From assembly GCF_009759665.1 (NCBI RefSeq), contig NZ_WQNE01000002.1, positions 310,001 to 374,000 on the forward strand: a DNA stretch of 64,000 nucleotides, given 5' to 3'. The translations under genes and the position numbers were made by a program. This document shows, piece after piece, positions 43,551 to 53,203 of this stretch. How positions within the stretch are numbered: the first letter of the stretch is position 1; each line of letters starts with the position of its first letter. The notes under the pieces are model-generated. The model saw only the letters and a program-made list of their open reading frames with translations. It was not told the origin of the DNA and made no database searches. This DNA comes from Bradyrhizobium cajani (GTDB lineage Bacteria; Pseudomonadota; Alphaproteobacteria; Rhizobiales; Xanthobacteraceae).

Positions 43551-46500
43551 TCAACTGCGGCCTCCGGTCTGCAAAGGCCCCGTCAGCGTACGCGGCAACG
43601 TAATGATGAACTCTGTATAATCTCCGGGCTCGGTATCGACCTCGATGCTGCCGCCGTGTTGCTTCACGATGATGTCGTGGCAGATTGAAAGGCCAAGCCC
43701 GGTTCCTTCGCCGGCGGGCTTTGTCGTGAAGAACGGATTGAATATCTTCTCTCTCACGTCGGCCGGGATGCCGGCGCCGTTGTCGCGAATCCGGATTTCG
43801 ACGGCGCTGCCGAGATTTGTCGTCGTCGCGCGCAGCCTCGGCTCGAAGCCGTCGCCAGCAGCGTCCCTGTGTTTGCCAGCCGCGTAGAATCCATTTGAAA
43901 TCAGATTGAGGAACACCCGCGTGATCTCCTGCGGATAAAGATCGAGCGCCCCGGCAGACGGATCGAGATGCCTTTCGAGCGTGATATTGAATCCCGGCTT
44001 TTCAGCGCGCGCGCCGTGATAGGCAAGGTTGAGACTTTCCTCGACGACCGCGTTGATATCGGCCGAACGACGCTCGCCAGTACCTTCGCGCGAGTGCAGA
44101 AGCATATTCTTGACGATGGAATCGGCGCGCTTTCCGTGCTGCACGATCTTTTCCAAATTGCCCTGCAGCATGTGTATGAGCGCGTCGATTTCCTGCCTTG
44201 CCGCCTCACCGAGAGCGGCCGAGCGCAATCCGTCGCTGAGCTCGTCAATCAACTCGGAGGAAAGCGCAGCGAAATTATTGACGAAGTTGAGCGGGTTCTT
44301 GATTTCATGTGCAATGCCGGCGGTGAGTTGCCCAAGCGAAGCAAGCTTCTCGGTATGGATCAACCGATCCTGCGCGTTTCGCAGGTCCTCCAATGATTGC
44401 GACAGTTCCATGGTGCGCTCGCGCAGTTCATTCAGCAGGCGTGCATTCTCGATCGCGATCACGGCCTGGTGCGCGAAATTGGATACGAGGTCGATCTGCT
44501 TGTCCGTGAAGGGCTTAACTTCCTGGCGGAAGATCGTGATGGTGCCGATCAGCTCGTCTTCCCTAAGCATGGGTACGATGACGACGGTCCTTGCGCCGGC
44601 AAGATCGGCAAGCGCGCGAACGTTCGCGTTGCCTTCGATGTAGGGCGGCTGCGTTCTGATATCGTCGATATGTACCGTCTGATGAGTTTTCTCGACGGTG
44701 CCGAGCCCGCTCGCGGGATGCGGGCGAATGCTCTGGTACAGCCGGGTGTCAACGTAGGCCTGCGGCGCGTTGTGCAGTGCGACCGTGCGAAAGCCGCCTT
44801 CTTCGTAGAGGTTCATGGTGCCGAATCCGGCGCCGCAGATCCGCGTCGCATTCTCCAGCATTTTGTGGAAGACCGGGGCCAACTCGCCCGACGAAGCGCT
44901 GATGATTTCGAGCACCTCCGACGTGGCAGTCTGTCGTTCCAGCGATTCGTTCAATTGCTCGAACAGGCGCACGTTGCCGATGGCGATCACGGCCTGATCC
45001 GCAAAAGTCTGAAGCAGGTTGATCTGCTTCTCGCCGAATGGACGAACCTCAGTGCGACGCAGCACGATCGCCCCCATGCTCTCGCCTTCGCGCAACAGCG
45101 GCACGCTCAGAACGGTTCGAACGTTGGAGCGAAGCGCATATTCCCGTCCCGTCGGAAATTCCTCCCCTTCGGGCCCGAGCAGGTCGTGTACATGAACGGT
45201 GCGGCGGTCGATAATGGCCCGGCCGGTGGGCGATTGGGCACTGATCAATCGTCGGCTCCACACCACGGGCACCTGTCCATGGTGCGCCTGGATGACGATA
45301 TCGTCGCCATCCCTCAGAACGACCAGCGCATCATATGCCTCGCACAGCCCGCATGCGCTTTCCACGATGGCCTTGAGCGCCGGGCCGACTTCAGTCGGCG
45401 AGGAAGCGATGACCCTCAGGATGTTGGCGCTACCGGTCTGGTACGTCAGCGCCTCGGATAGATCTCTCGTCTTGGTCTGCAATTGTTCGAAGAGCCGTAC
45501 ATTCTCGATGGCGATCACGGCCTGGTCGGCAAACGTGGCGACGAGATCGATCTGCTTTTCCGTGAAAGACTGCACGCGCTTGCGAGCGATCACGAGCGCG
45601 CCGATGGGCTCATTCTCGCGCAGGAGGGGAACACCGAGCGCCGTGCGCTGACCAGCCATGGTGGTCGATTCCGGCAGGCCGTATTCGGGATCGGCAGCGA
45701 CGTCGAGGATCTGCACGGGACGGCGCTCCAGCACGGCGCGACCCGTAACCGTGCTCCGGCCGGGGGTAATCGGGTGCCCCTGCAGGAATGCGATGTACTC
45801 CTCGGAGAACCCTACCGCCGCCCCGGCCAGATATTCATCACCTTCGCGGCGCATGATGAATGCCATCTCCGCTTCGCATAGCCGTGCCGCCGAATCGACC
45901 AGCGTGTTGAGCACGGTTTGCAGATCGAAGGTCGAGCGGCTGATCACCTTCAGCACATCGGCAGTCGCGGTTTGCTGCTGGAGCGATTCGGCGAGGTCGC
46001 CCGTCTTCGCCTGCACCTCATCGAACAGCCGGACATTCTCGATCGCGATCACGGCCTGATCGGCGAAAGTGGAGAGCAACTCGATCTGCTTGTCCGTGAA
46101 CGAATTCACGGTCTTGCGGCCGAGGAACAGCACGCCGATCGTTTCCCCGGACCGCAGCAAAGGTACGCCCAAGAGGGTGCGATAACCGCCGGCCCTCTGC
46201 TGCTCGGGATAAGCGTATTCGGGATCGGCCAGGACATCCTGGATCTGCACGGCTTTGCCGGACAACAGCACGCGCCCAACGACGCTGCCGCGCCCTGCGT
46301 TGAGTCGAATGCCCGGCGAGACCCTGGCCCACTCGGGCGAGAAATTGTAACGCGTCGCATGATGGTAGGCACCATCGGCGTCCTGCCGGACGATTGCCGC
46401 CATATCGGCACCACACAGCCACGCCGCCGATTCCGTCAGCGTGTCGAGAACGGTCTGCAGATCAAATGCGGAGCGGCTGATAACCTTCAACACATCGGCG

Positions 46501-47132
46501 GTCGCGGTCTGCTGCTGGAGCGATTCGCGAAGGTCATCCGTGCGCGCCTGCACCTCGTCGAACAGCCGCGCATTCTCAATGGCGATAACCGCCTGATCGG
46601 CGAAGGTCTGCAGAAGTTGCACATGGTGTGGCGCGAAGGTCCCCGGCTCGGCTCGCGTCACGCTGATCATTCCGATCACCACGCCGCCGGTCGCGAGCGG
46701 AACGAACAACATGCTGCGAAAGCCGCGGGCGCGCGCGAGGAATTTGATCTGGTTCGTCAGGGCTTCGGTGTCGGGGGTCGGCACGATATTACCGGCTTGG
46801 GCCAATGCGAACGTTTCGAAATCGGCGATCGGCCGCGGAAACATATTCTGCAGAGCTTCATCGGCGGCAGGATTCGTCGGCGTGAACGCCGCCAAATGGG
46901 CTGTACTGCCGATGAAGCGGAAGACGGTCGTCGAAAAGCCGCCGAGCAAGGCATTGGCCCGTCTCGCAATTGCATCGAAGACCGGCTTCACCTCCGATGG
47001 CGAGCTGGCAATGATCTTGAGAATGTCCGCAGTGGCGCTCTCGCGATCTTGTGCGGCGCGCAATTCGGCCAGGAGCCGCGCGTTCTCTTGCTTTAAATCC
47101 GCCACCACGTCCTGAGGAAGTGCGGCCATCAT
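43551..47132 (-). CDS. Sensor histidine kinase with five GAF domains
   Basis: 1193 residues. Five GAF domains in tandem, each ending in a near-identical linker ([19 protein letters not shown] type): about 35-195, 215-375, 395-560, 575-740 and 760-920. A HisKA domain carries [13 protein letters not shown] (His phosphoacceptor) and a HATPase_c has DNGAGIP and GTGLGLS boxes. No membrane segment, so it is cytoplasmic and probably senses small molecules such as nucleotides or gases through the GAFs. No response regulator is visible in this window. The Usp gene follows. The tandem GAFs look like recent internal duplications, most clearly the second and third. Confidence 0.9.
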   Translation of the reverse strand: MMAALPQDVVADLKQENARLLAELRAAQDRESATADILKIIASSPSEVKPVFDAIARRANALLGGFSTTVFRFIGSTAHLAAFTPTNPAADEALQNMFPRPIADFETFALAQAGNIVPTPDTEALTNQIKFLARARGFRSMLFVPLATGGVVIGMISVTRAEPGTFAPHHVQLLQTFADQAVIAIENARLFDEVQARTDDLRESLQQQTATADVLKVISRSAFDLQTVLDTLTESAAWLCGADMAAIVRQDADGAYHHATRYNFSPEWARVSPGIRLNAGRGSVVGRVLLSGKAVQIQDVLADPEYAYPEQQRAGGYRTLLGVPLLRSGETIGVLFLGRKTVNSFTDKQIELLSTFADQAVIAIENVRLFDEVQAKTGDLAESLQQQTATADVLKVISRSTFDLQTVLNTLVDSAARLCEAEMAFIMRREGDEYLAGAAVGFSEEYIAFLQGHPITPGRSTVTGRAVLERRPVQILDVAADPEYGLPESTTMAGQRTALGVPLLRENEPIGALVIARKRVQSFTEKQIDLVATFADQAVIAIENVRLFEQLQTKTRDLSEALTYQTGSANILRVIASSPTEVGPALKAIVESACGLCEAYDALVVLRDGDDIVIQAHHGQVPVVWSRRLISAQSPTGRAIIDRRTVHVHDLLGPEGEEFPTGREYALRSNVRTVLSVPLLREGESMGAIVLRRTEVRPFGEKQINLLQTFADQAVIAIGNVRLFEQLNESLERQTATSEVLEIISASSGELAPVFHKMLENATRICGAGFGTMNLYEEGGFRTVALHNAPQAYVDTRLYQSIRPHPASGLGTVEKTHQTVHIDDIRTQPPYIEGNANVRALADLAGARTVVIVPMLREDELIGTITIFRQEVKPFTDKQIDLVSNFAHQAVIAIENARLLNELRERTMELSQSLEDLRNAQDRLIHTEKLASLGQLTAGIAHEIKNPLNFVNNFAALSSELIDELSDGLRSAALGEAARQEIDALIHMLQGNLEKIVQHGKRADSIVKNMLLHSREGTGERRSADINAVVEESLNLAYHGARAEKPGFNITLERHLDPSAGALDLYPQEITRVFLNLISNGFYAAGKHRDAAGDGFEPRLRATTTNLGSAVEIRIRDNGAGIPADVREKIFNPFFTTKPAGEGTGLGLSICHDIIVKQHGGSIEVDTEPGDYTEFIITLPRTLTGPLQTGGRS

Positions 47133-47331
47133 GAAAATCCAGGTCGCCAGCCGGTTCGGGGCCGACGTCAAAAACTGATCAAGAAAGCGTCGGGAATTAT
47201 TCCACTCTCGGGTCCTTCCGACCAGAGGTATCGTGAGTTGATTTTCAATCGACTACGCGTCAGCTCGATCCTCGGGAAGGCCTCGGCTTGCTCCGGGGGG
47301 CTCAAGGTTCGATTGCCCCGGATCGCCCCGC

Positions 47332-47425
47332 TAAAGCGCGATGAGATGAATCGTCATCGCGCTTTAGGTTATTGTTTGAGCATGATCTTTTCGGAAAACC
47401 GCTGCGCACTTTTCCGGATCATGCT
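47332..47425. repeat. Bradyrhizobium-type palindromic intergenic repeats
   Basis: AAAGCGCGATGA..TCATCGCGCTTT is one inverted repeat. GCATGATCTTTTCGGAAAA..TTTTCCGGATCATGC is a second, directly next to it. I know such elements from Bradyrhizobium intergenic DNA. They overlap the end of the GreA gene's flank and lie only on the chromosome side of the att site. Confidence 0.7.
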
Positions 47426-47908
47426 TTAGCCGATCGACAGAACCTCGATCTCCTGAGCCCCCGCGCCCGCGACGTCACCGACCGCCTTCCCCATCAGCGA
47501 TCTCGCCACCGGCGCGACGAAGGAGATCGTCCCCGCCTTCGGGTCGGCTTCGTCCTCGCCGACGATGCGATAGGTCTGCACGCGGCCGTCGGTGCGGCTG
47601 AAGGTCACCGTGCTGCCGAAGGCGACGACATCGGTCGAGCTCGGATCGGGAACGACCTGCGCGGTGCGCAGCCGTTCGGTCAGATAGCGGGCATCGCGCA
47701 ACGGCACCGCCGATTGGCGCCGCTTCTCGTTGACGTCCTCGATGGCTTGCGCGGCTTCATAGGCCGCGCGCGCTTCGGCAAGCTGCTTCTGCAACGCCTG
47801 CAAGCCTGCTTCGGTCACGAGGTTCGGGTGTGGCGAGATCGGGCGGTCCGGCAACAGCGTCTCGGACGCGGTTTCGGCGCTTTCTTCCTTGGTAAAGGCG
47901 ACGCTCAA
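47426..47908 (-). CDS. greA: GreA-family transcription elongation factor
   Basis: 160 residues. The N-terminal coiled coil (LVTEAGLQALQKQLAEARAAYEAAQAIEDVNEKRRQSA) and the FKBP-like C-terminal domain (STVTFSRTDGRVQTYRIVGEDEADPKAGTISFVAPVARSLMGKAVGD) are typical of GreA/GreB, which rescue backtracked RNA polymerase. It has 20 extra residues in front. The coiled-coil tip lacks the usual acidic D-E pair at the expected place as far as I can judge, so it may be a divergent paralog. Confidence 0.82.
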   Translation of the reverse strand: MSVAFTKEESAETASETLLPDRPISPHPNLVTEAGLQALQKQLAEARAAYEAAQAIEDVNEKRRQSAVPLRDARYLTERLRTAQVVPDPSSTDVVAFGSTVTFSRTDGRVQTYRIVGEDEADPKAGTISFVAPVARSLMGKAVGDVAGAGAQEIEVLSIG

Positions 47909-47976
47909 TTCAAAAATCCTGTCGAACTGTCCTGGCGACCGGCGGGCGCGTTTCCGCCGCCGATGATTGACCCAGA

Positions 47977-48453
47977 CTATATCTGAAGTTCGACGAAACG
48001 ACGGAGCTTGAAGACGAGGTCCGGCATGGCCTGGCGGAACCGTGTCGCATTCCGGAACGTGGTCGAGAACGGCGCGAAGGTGATCATGGCGTTCCAGTGC
48101 CGGTAGCCGTAGACGGTGACGGAGGCACCGGTCGCAGGAAAATCCTCCAGCTTGCGCAGCTCGCCGAGCACGAGCTCGGCAATCGCTTCTGCCGGCAGCA
48201 ATTGCTTGCCGTCAGGCGTCCTGAGGATTCTCGCCGGCTGCTCGACTGGTTTCGCCGAGGCGGGCGCATCCTCGTCCTTGGTGGGGGTCGCTTCCGGGAT
48301 GGGCGGCGGCGCAACCGCTTCGAATCCGTTCGACGGCGCGGTCGGCGGGACGTCGGCGAGCGGCGGCGGTGAAACACTGTCTGCGCGCTTGTTGCCGCCC
48401 AGGATGCTGCTGATCATGGCCACGAGGCCAGCATCCTTCACGTCGTCGCTCAT
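47977..48453 (-). CDS. Hypothetical protein
   Basis: 158 residues from MSDDVKDAGLVAMISS. A Pro/Ala-rich disordered middle (PPPLADVPPTAPSNG) separates a short N-terminal helix from a C-terminal domain (ASVTVYGYRHWNAMITFAP, MPDLVFKLRRFVELQI). No family recognised. It lies 68 bp upstream of the GreA-family gene in the same direction. Confidence 0.6.
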   Translation of the reverse strand: MSDDVKDAGLVAMISSILGGNKRADSVSPPPLADVPPTAPSNGFEAVAPPPIPEATPTKDEDAPASAKPVEQPARILRTPDGKQLLPAEAIAELVLGELRKLEDFPATGASVTVYGYRHWNAMITFAPFSTTFRNATRFRQAMPDLVFKLRRFVELQI

Positions 48454-48591
48454 TTCTCCTCCCGGGATTCGGCCTACTCTAGCACCGCTCCGGCAGACCG
48501 CCACACTGGATGTGCGGCCAGATCCCGCCTGGCCAAGGCCGATGGCACCGGCGGCGCGCCGTCCGATCAGGCCGCGTCGCCGTGCGATCCA

Positions 48592-48927
48592 TCATCGCTT
48601 ATCGAACGGAATGTATTGCTGGTACCGCCTGGGCACCGAGCTGCGGTAGCGCGCGGGAACCGTGCCGGTCTCGATCGAATGATCGATCTCCTGCTGCCGC
48701 GTCATCTTCTTCTTCGACGATTTCTTCGCCGCGCTCTTCTTGGAGTCGGATGGCTGGCTCGAGGTGTCGGTGGTTGCTGCAGGCGCGGTGGTGGCGGCCG
48801 GCGCGATGGTCGTCGCGGCCGGGGCCGCAGTTCCGCCGGCAGCAGGCGCGCTCTGGGCGAAGACGAGCGGCGTTTGCATGACGAGCGCGAGCGCTGCCGT
48901 CGCAGCCAGCCAATACGACTTTTGCAT
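48592..48927 (-). CDS. Small secreted protein, Ala/Thr-rich
   Basis: 111 residues from MQKSYWLAATAALALVMQ. The signal peptide ends at VFA-QS. The mature part has an Ala/Pro/Thr-rich linker (APAATTIAPAATTAPAATT) and a basic segment (KKSAAKKSSKKK), ending in RYRSSVPRRYQQYIPFDKR. It is likely periplasmic. No known motif. Such short secreted proteins are frequent in Bradyrhizobium. Confidence 0.6.
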   Translation of the reverse strand: MQKSYWLAATAALALVMQTPLVFAQSAPAAGGTAAPAATTIAPAATTAPAATTDTSSQPSDSKKSAAKKSSKKKMTRQQEIDHSIETGTVPARYRSSVPRRYQQYIPFDKR

Positions 48928-49092
48928 CAGAGCCTCCAAAATTGCCTGATCCGAATGAGGCAAGCGTAGTCCTCGGGGATCAACGCGTGCAAGTCCGCTC
49001 GATAGGCCGGAACTCCATCGTCAACTGTGGTCGAGATCACATAGCTCGCCTCCGGCTGCGTCAAGCATCGAGATGCACGCGCCGAGACAGGT

Positions 49093-49611
49093 TCAGCGAG
49101 CGGCCGCGAGGCCGATCTCCTCCAGCCGTGTCGCGAACCAGAGCGAGAGCGGCTGATCGACGAGCCCGCTGACATAGACTTCCGATGTCGTCACGTGGTG
49201 CCTGTCCAGCACCAGCAGCACGCCGATCCAGTAGGGAAACCAGACATGCACGTCGGTCAGCGCTCTCAGCTTGTGCTGGTCGTGCTCCAGCGGCGTGTGA
49301 TTGCTTGCCTTGCGGATCTCGACGGCCAGCAGATTGTTCGGGATTTCGCGCTGATGCACGACGACATCGGGGTAGATCGACTTGCCGAGGTGATCGTCGG
49401 TCGAGATGATGGTGCCGTGCGGCAGATGCAGCGTGCGCTCGCCGAGCCGGTCGTAGTTGCAGTCGACCGACCAGCCGGAGAACTGCTTCTCGAGGTGCAC
49501 GGCGAAACGGTGCGTGATCGCGCGCTCGCCGATGTCCTTCTCGAACAGGAATGCTTCGTGGGCATAGAAGTCCCGGAGCGCCGCGATCACCTTGTTCAGC
49601 TCGGTCTGCAT
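49093..49611 (-). CDS. Hypothetical protein with PD-(D/E)xK-like pattern
   Basis: 172 residues from MQTELNKVIAALRDFYAH. YPDVVVHQREIPNNLLAVEIRKA shows the D followed by E-x-K spacing typical of restriction-endonuclease-like folds. RAITHRFAVHLEKQF gives a preceding helix with Glu. No operon partner and no methyltransferase nearby. It could be an uncharacterised nuclease, or a non-catalytic relative. It has an RBS-like GAGG about 8 bases upstream of ATG 49611. Confidence 0.6.
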   Translation of the reverse strand: MQTELNKVIAALRDFYAHEAFLFEKDIGERAITHRFAVHLEKQFSGWSVDCNYDRLGERTLHLPHGTIISTDDHLGKSIYPDVVVHQREIPNNLLAVEIRKASNHTPLEHDQHKLRALTDVHVWFPYWIGVLLVLDRHHVTTSEVYVSGLVDQPLSLWFATRLEEIGLAAAR

Positions 49612-49634
49612 CGTGCCTCCGGGCGCGGTGGTGA

Positions 49635-49720
49635 GTAGCCCGGATGGAGCGTAGCGCAATCCGGGTTCTCGCAAAACACACGGCGTCCCGGATTACGCTG
49701 CGCTCCATCCGGGCTACATG
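49635..49720. repeat. Large inverted repeat, Bradyrhizobium-type
   Basis: GTAGCCCGGATGGAGCG..GCAATCCGGG is mirrored by CCCGGATTACGCTGCGCTCC..CCGGGCTAC. The two arms pair almost fully, with a short loop. It sits between 49093-49611 and the TPP-enzyme gene. It is a typical palindromic unit of this genus. Confidence 0.8.
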
Positions 49721-49750
49721 AGGCCGGAGTTCGCGGCGCAACGACCAGAC

Positions 49751-51298
49751 CTACATCTGGACTTCGATCAGCCGCGGCCCGGGCTCGGCGACGGCCTCAG
49801 TCAGCGCCTTGTTGAACTCCTCCGCATTGGTGACGGCGCGGCCGGGCACGCCCATGCCCTTCGCCAGCGCGACGAAATCCAGCGTCGGACGGTCGAGCCG
49901 GAGCATGTCATTGGCGCGCTGGCCGGGCTCGCCGGCGCCGACATTGTCGAACTCGCCGCGCAGGATCTGGTAGATGCGGTTGGCGAACACGATGGTGACG
50001 ATGTTGAGATTCTCGCGCGCCTGCGTCCACAGCGACTGGATCGTGTACATCGCGCTGCCGTCGCCGACCATGGTGATCACCTTGCGATCCGGACAGGCGA
50101 TCGCCGCGCCGATCGACAGCGGCGTAGAGAAGCCGATCGAGCCGCCCATGTTCTGGAGCCAGTCGTGCGGCGCGGCTGCCGCCGTCGGCGGGAAGAAGCC
50201 GCGGCCGGTGGTCAGGGACTCGTCGACCATGATCGCGTTCTCAGGGATAGCACAGGCGATCGCCTGCGCGATCGAGGCGAAGGTGAGCGCGCCGGTCGGC
50301 TTGGCCAGCTCCTGCAAAGCCTGCGGCTTGACGTCCCTGGCGCTGGCCTTCACGGCGCCGGCGAGCGCCTCGAGCGCCGCGACCGAATTCTCGCCCCAGG
50401 TGGTCATGCGATGGACGTCGCAGCCCTCGGGCTTGAGCATGCTCGGCTTGTTCGGGTAGGCGAAGAACGCCACGGGATCGTCGGCCTCGACCAGCACGAT
50501 GTGACGGAATTTCGCCAGCATCGGCAATGCCTGCTCGATGACGTAGTGGATGCGGTCGATCGAGAAACGGCCGCGGCCGCGCGCCATCTTCGGACGGAAG
50601 GTCGGGCCCATCACGGTGCAGCCGGTCTTGCCGGCGATGCGCTCGGCGAGCGCCAGGCCGTGCTCGCTCAGCGCGCTGCCGGTCATCAGCAGCAGCGTGC
50701 CCTCGCCGTCGCCGTGCAGGATCTTCGCGGCCTGCTCGACCGCCCGCGGCGAGTAGCTCGCGAGCTGCTTCTCGGCCGGAACCTCGGCGATGCCGTCGGC
50801 TTCGTTCCAGGCGGTGTCGGCGGGCAGGATCAGCGTCGCGATCTGTGGCGGCGCGCTCTTGGCGGCGGCGATCGCCGCGGCGCCGTCGGCGGCAACCGAT
50901 TTCGAATCCGGCGAGGTGCGGACCCATGACGACATCGGCCGGGCCAGCCCCTCGATGTCGGAGGTCAGCGGCGCGTTGTAGCCGATGTGGTAGACCGCAT
51001 GCTGGCCGACGATGTTGACGATGCCGGAATTGGCCTTCTTGGCGTTGTGCAGATTGGCAAGACCGTTGGCGAGACCGGGGCCGAGATGCAGCAGCGTCGA
51101 GGCCGGCGTGCCCTTCATGCGGAAATAGCCGTCGGCAGCGCCGGTCACCACGCCTTCGAACAGGCCGAGGACGCAGCGCATGCCCGGCACGCGGTCGAGC
51201 GCTGCGACAAAATGCATCTCGGAGGTGCCGGGGTTGGTGAAGCAGACGTCGACCCCACCCTTGACCATCGTCCGCACCAGGCTTTCCGCACCGTTCAT
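49751..51298 (-). CDS. Thiamine-diphosphate-dependent enzyme (acetolactate-synthase-like)
   Basis: 515 residues. The catalytic Glu is in GLFEGVVTGAADGYFR. The ThDP-binding GDG..N motif is VGDGSAMYTIQSLWTQARENLNI. Three domains of POX-like enzymes are present. It is close to acetolactate synthase large subunit/benzoylformate-decarboxylase-like proteins; no regulatory subunit gene follows, so biosynthetic acetolactate synthase is unlikely. Substrate not decided. Start at ATG 51298 (MNGAESLVRTMV), usual for the family. Confidence 0.85.
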   Translation of the reverse strand: MNGAESLVRTMVKGGVDVCFTNPGTSEMHFVAALDRVPGMRCVLGLFEGVVTGAADGYFRMKGTPASTLLHLGPGLANGLANLHNAKKANSGIVNIVGQHAVYHIGYNAPLTSDIEGLARPMSSWVRTSPDSKSVAADGAAAIAAAKSAPPQIATLILPADTAWNEADGIAEVPAEKQLASYSPRAVEQAAKILHGDGEGTLLLMTGSALSEHGLALAERIAGKTGCTVMGPTFRPKMARGRGRFSIDRIHYVIEQALPMLAKFRHIVLVEADDPVAFFAYPNKPSMLKPEGCDVHRMTTWGENSVAALEALAGAVKASARDVKPQALQELAKPTGALTFASIAQAIACAIPENAIMVDESLTTGRGFFPPTAAAAPHDWLQNMGGSIGFSTPLSIGAAIACPDRKVITMVGDGSAMYTIQSLWTQARENLNIVTIVFANRIYQILRGEFDNVGAGEPGQRANDMLRLDRPTLDFVALAKGMGVPGRAVTNAEEFNKALTEAVAEPGPRLIEVQM

Positions 51299-51419
51299 CC
51301 CAAGGCTCCCACGACCGGCAATGTCCAGATATCCGTCCGATCAATCATTGTTCGCGCGCCCCGTCAAAGCAATAGCCGGCATCGCGGCCCTGACCCGCGT
51401 GACGATGCGCCGGTTTGGC

Positions 51420-51530
51420 TAATGCCCCGTTCCGATGGGATCGGAACGGGGCATCAGATTCTTGTTTTGACGCGTTTTCTTTATGCGAACCGGTATCCAC
51501 CTCGCTTGAAAACGCTCTATGCTTTTCGGC
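51420..51530. repeat. Palindromic intergenic repeat
   Basis: ATGCCCCGTTCCGAT..ATCGGAACGGGGCAT is a perfect stem with a GGG loop. It is followed by a conserved tail (GCGTTTTCTTTATGCGAACC) known from Bradyrhizobium intergenic DNA. The 51299-51660 gap otherwise shows no gene. Confidence 0.7.
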
Positions 51531-51660
51531 AGATCGGTGCGGTTGCCGATTTGGTAACGCCAATCGTCAAGCATGGCGTCCTCACGGGGCCGTGGCTTGC
51601 GGAAAGCCCGCAAATATGGCCTGTGGCTTTCGTTGAATCGATTTTTTGCTGGGGGAAACA

Positions 51661-52236
51661 ATGATCCGGTTTTTCGCCGCGCCGATTGCCGCAATGGCGC
51701 TGTTGCTGGCGGGCGCCGCCGACGCATCCGCGGCGGGGATGATAGACTTCACGGGCACCAGCTCCAGCGGCTTTCTCGGCAGCGGCGCGAGCCCGATTCC
51801 CCGCTCCACGGTGATGTATCCGACCAATTACGCGCCGGGCACCGTCGTGGTGAACACGGCCGAGCGGCGGCTCTACCTGATCCTCCAGAACGGCCAGGCG
51901 CTGCGCTACGGCATCGGCGTCGGCCGCGACGGCTTCCGCTGGGGCGGGGTGCACAAGATCACCGCCAAGAAGGAATGGCCGGACTGGACGCCGCCCTCGC
52001 AGATGCTGGCGCGCCGGCCCGACCTGCCGCGCCACATGAAGGGTGGCATCGACAATCCGCTCGGCGCACGCGCGATGTATCTCGGCTCGACGCTGTACCG
52101 CATCCACGGCTCCAACGAGCCGGAGACGATCGGCCAGGCGGTGTCCTCGGGCTGCTTCCGCATGACCAATGACGACGTCACCGACCTCTACAGCCGCGTC
52201 GGGGTCGGGACCACGGTGGTGGTGCTGAAGAACTAG
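51661..52236 (+). CDS. L,D-transpeptidase (YkuD family), secreted
   Basis: 191 residues from MIRFFAAPIAAMALL. Signal peptide 1-24 (ends ADASA-AG). The YkuD domain contains IHGSNEPETIGQ and SSGCFRMTNDDV: His and catalytic Cys are kept, while the usual SHGC has Ser for His. These enzymes crosslink peptidoglycan or attach proteins to it, in the periplasm. Stand-alone gene. I chose this start because the codons before it are not protein-like and a signal peptide begins exactly here. Confidence 0.88.
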   Translation: MIRFFAAPIAAMALLLAGAADASAAGMIDFTGTSSSGFLGSGASPIPRSTVMYPTNYAPGTVVVNTAERRLYLILQNGQALRYGIGVGRDGFRWGGVHKITAKKEWPDWTPPSQMLARRPDLPRHMKGGIDNPLGARAMYLGSTLYRIHGSNEPETIGQAVSSGCFRMTNDDVTDLYSRVGVGTTVVVLKN

Positions 52237-52325
52237 CCGGCCACAGCGGGAACTCGCGGGTCGCGCGAATTTGCGGACTTGTGCGCGCGAGGCGAATGCG
52301 GCAGCGTCGCGTCACGATGAGCGCA

Positions 52326-53132
52326 ATGAATCCGCCCGCGCCTGGCCTTCGCATCGCCCTCCTGGCGCTCGCCGCACTCACATCGGTGCCTGACACCGCT
52401 ACCATGGCCGCCGCGGGCGAACTGCCAGCGGTCGCCTCGCGCCAGCGCGTCGAAAGGAAGAGCTTTACCGACAGCGAGATCGTCGAGGGCTTCCTGAAGA
52501 CCGCCTTCGGCGCCGAATACCACCTCGCCGGCCGCGTCGACCGCATCCGCAAGTTCGACGGGCCGGTGCGCGTGTTCGCCGAGAGCGACCGCGCCGACCG
52601 CAAGACCCAGCTCGCCAAAGTCGTCGCCGACATCGGTGCGCGCGTGCAGCACCTCGACATCGCCATGACCGACACCAGCGAGGCGGCGAATGTGCGGGTG
52701 AAGCTCGTGCGCGACCGCGACCTTTATCGGACCCTCACAAGCTTCTACGGCGCGGAGAAGGCGCGCGAGATCCGCACCTCGCTCGATCCGCAATGCCTGT
52801 CCGGCTTCCGCAAAAACGACAATTTCGAGATCGAGCATTCCGACGTCATCCTCACCGTCGACAACGGCGATTTCGTCTTCCTCGACTGCGCCTATGAGGA
52901 GCTGCTGCAATCGCTCGGGCCCATCAACGACACCACCAGCGTGCCGTGGACCATGTTCAACGACAATGTCTCGATGGGCTATTTCGACGTCTACGACCAG
53001 TACATCCTCAACCTGCTCTACGATCCCCGCATCAAGCCCGGCATGACCGTGCCGGAGGTCAAGGCGGTGCTGCCCGCCGTGCTCGCCGACGTGCGCGCCT
53101 GGGTGAAGCGCGTGAACGACCTGAAGGAGTGA
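52326..53132 (+). CDS. DUF2927 family protein, secreted
   Basis: 268 residues from MNPPAPGLRIALLALAAL (signal-like). The DUF2927 pattern follows: ELPAVASRQRVERKSFTDSEIVEGFLKTAFGAEYHLAG.. IRKFDGPVRVF.., then FVFLDCAYEELLQSLGPINDT and LLYDPRIKPGM. The family may be metallopeptidase-like. Start may also be 52317. The 53133-53203 gap holds a short hairpin-like stretch only. Confidence 0.75.
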   Translation: MNPPAPGLRIALLALAALTSVPDTATMAAAGELPAVASRQRVERKSFTDSEIVEGFLKTAFGAEYHLAGRVDRIRKFDGPVRVFAESDRADRKTQLAKVVADIGARVQHLDIAMTDTSEAANVRVKLVRDRDLYRTLTSFYGAEKAREIRTSLDPQCLSGFRKNDNFEIEHSDVILTVDNGDFVFLDCAYEELLQSLGPINDTTSVPWTMFNDNVSMGYFDVYDQYILNLLYDPRIKPGMTVPEVKAVLPAVLADVRAWVKRVNDLKE

Positions 53133-53203
53133 AGCGATCTTGCCCTCCCCTGGAGGGGAGGGTAAGCGCAGCGTTCTTGATCGCGTTGCCTTCGGCTACG
53201 CTC

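Noticed and set aside
45918..47096. Open frame antisense to the GAF kinase
   Set aside because: Composition repeats every GAF unit as a shadow; the kinase frame has clear domains.
50241..51344. Open frame with Arg/Gly/Pro-rich translation
   Set aside because: Shadow of the TPP-enzyme gene on the same strand in another frame.
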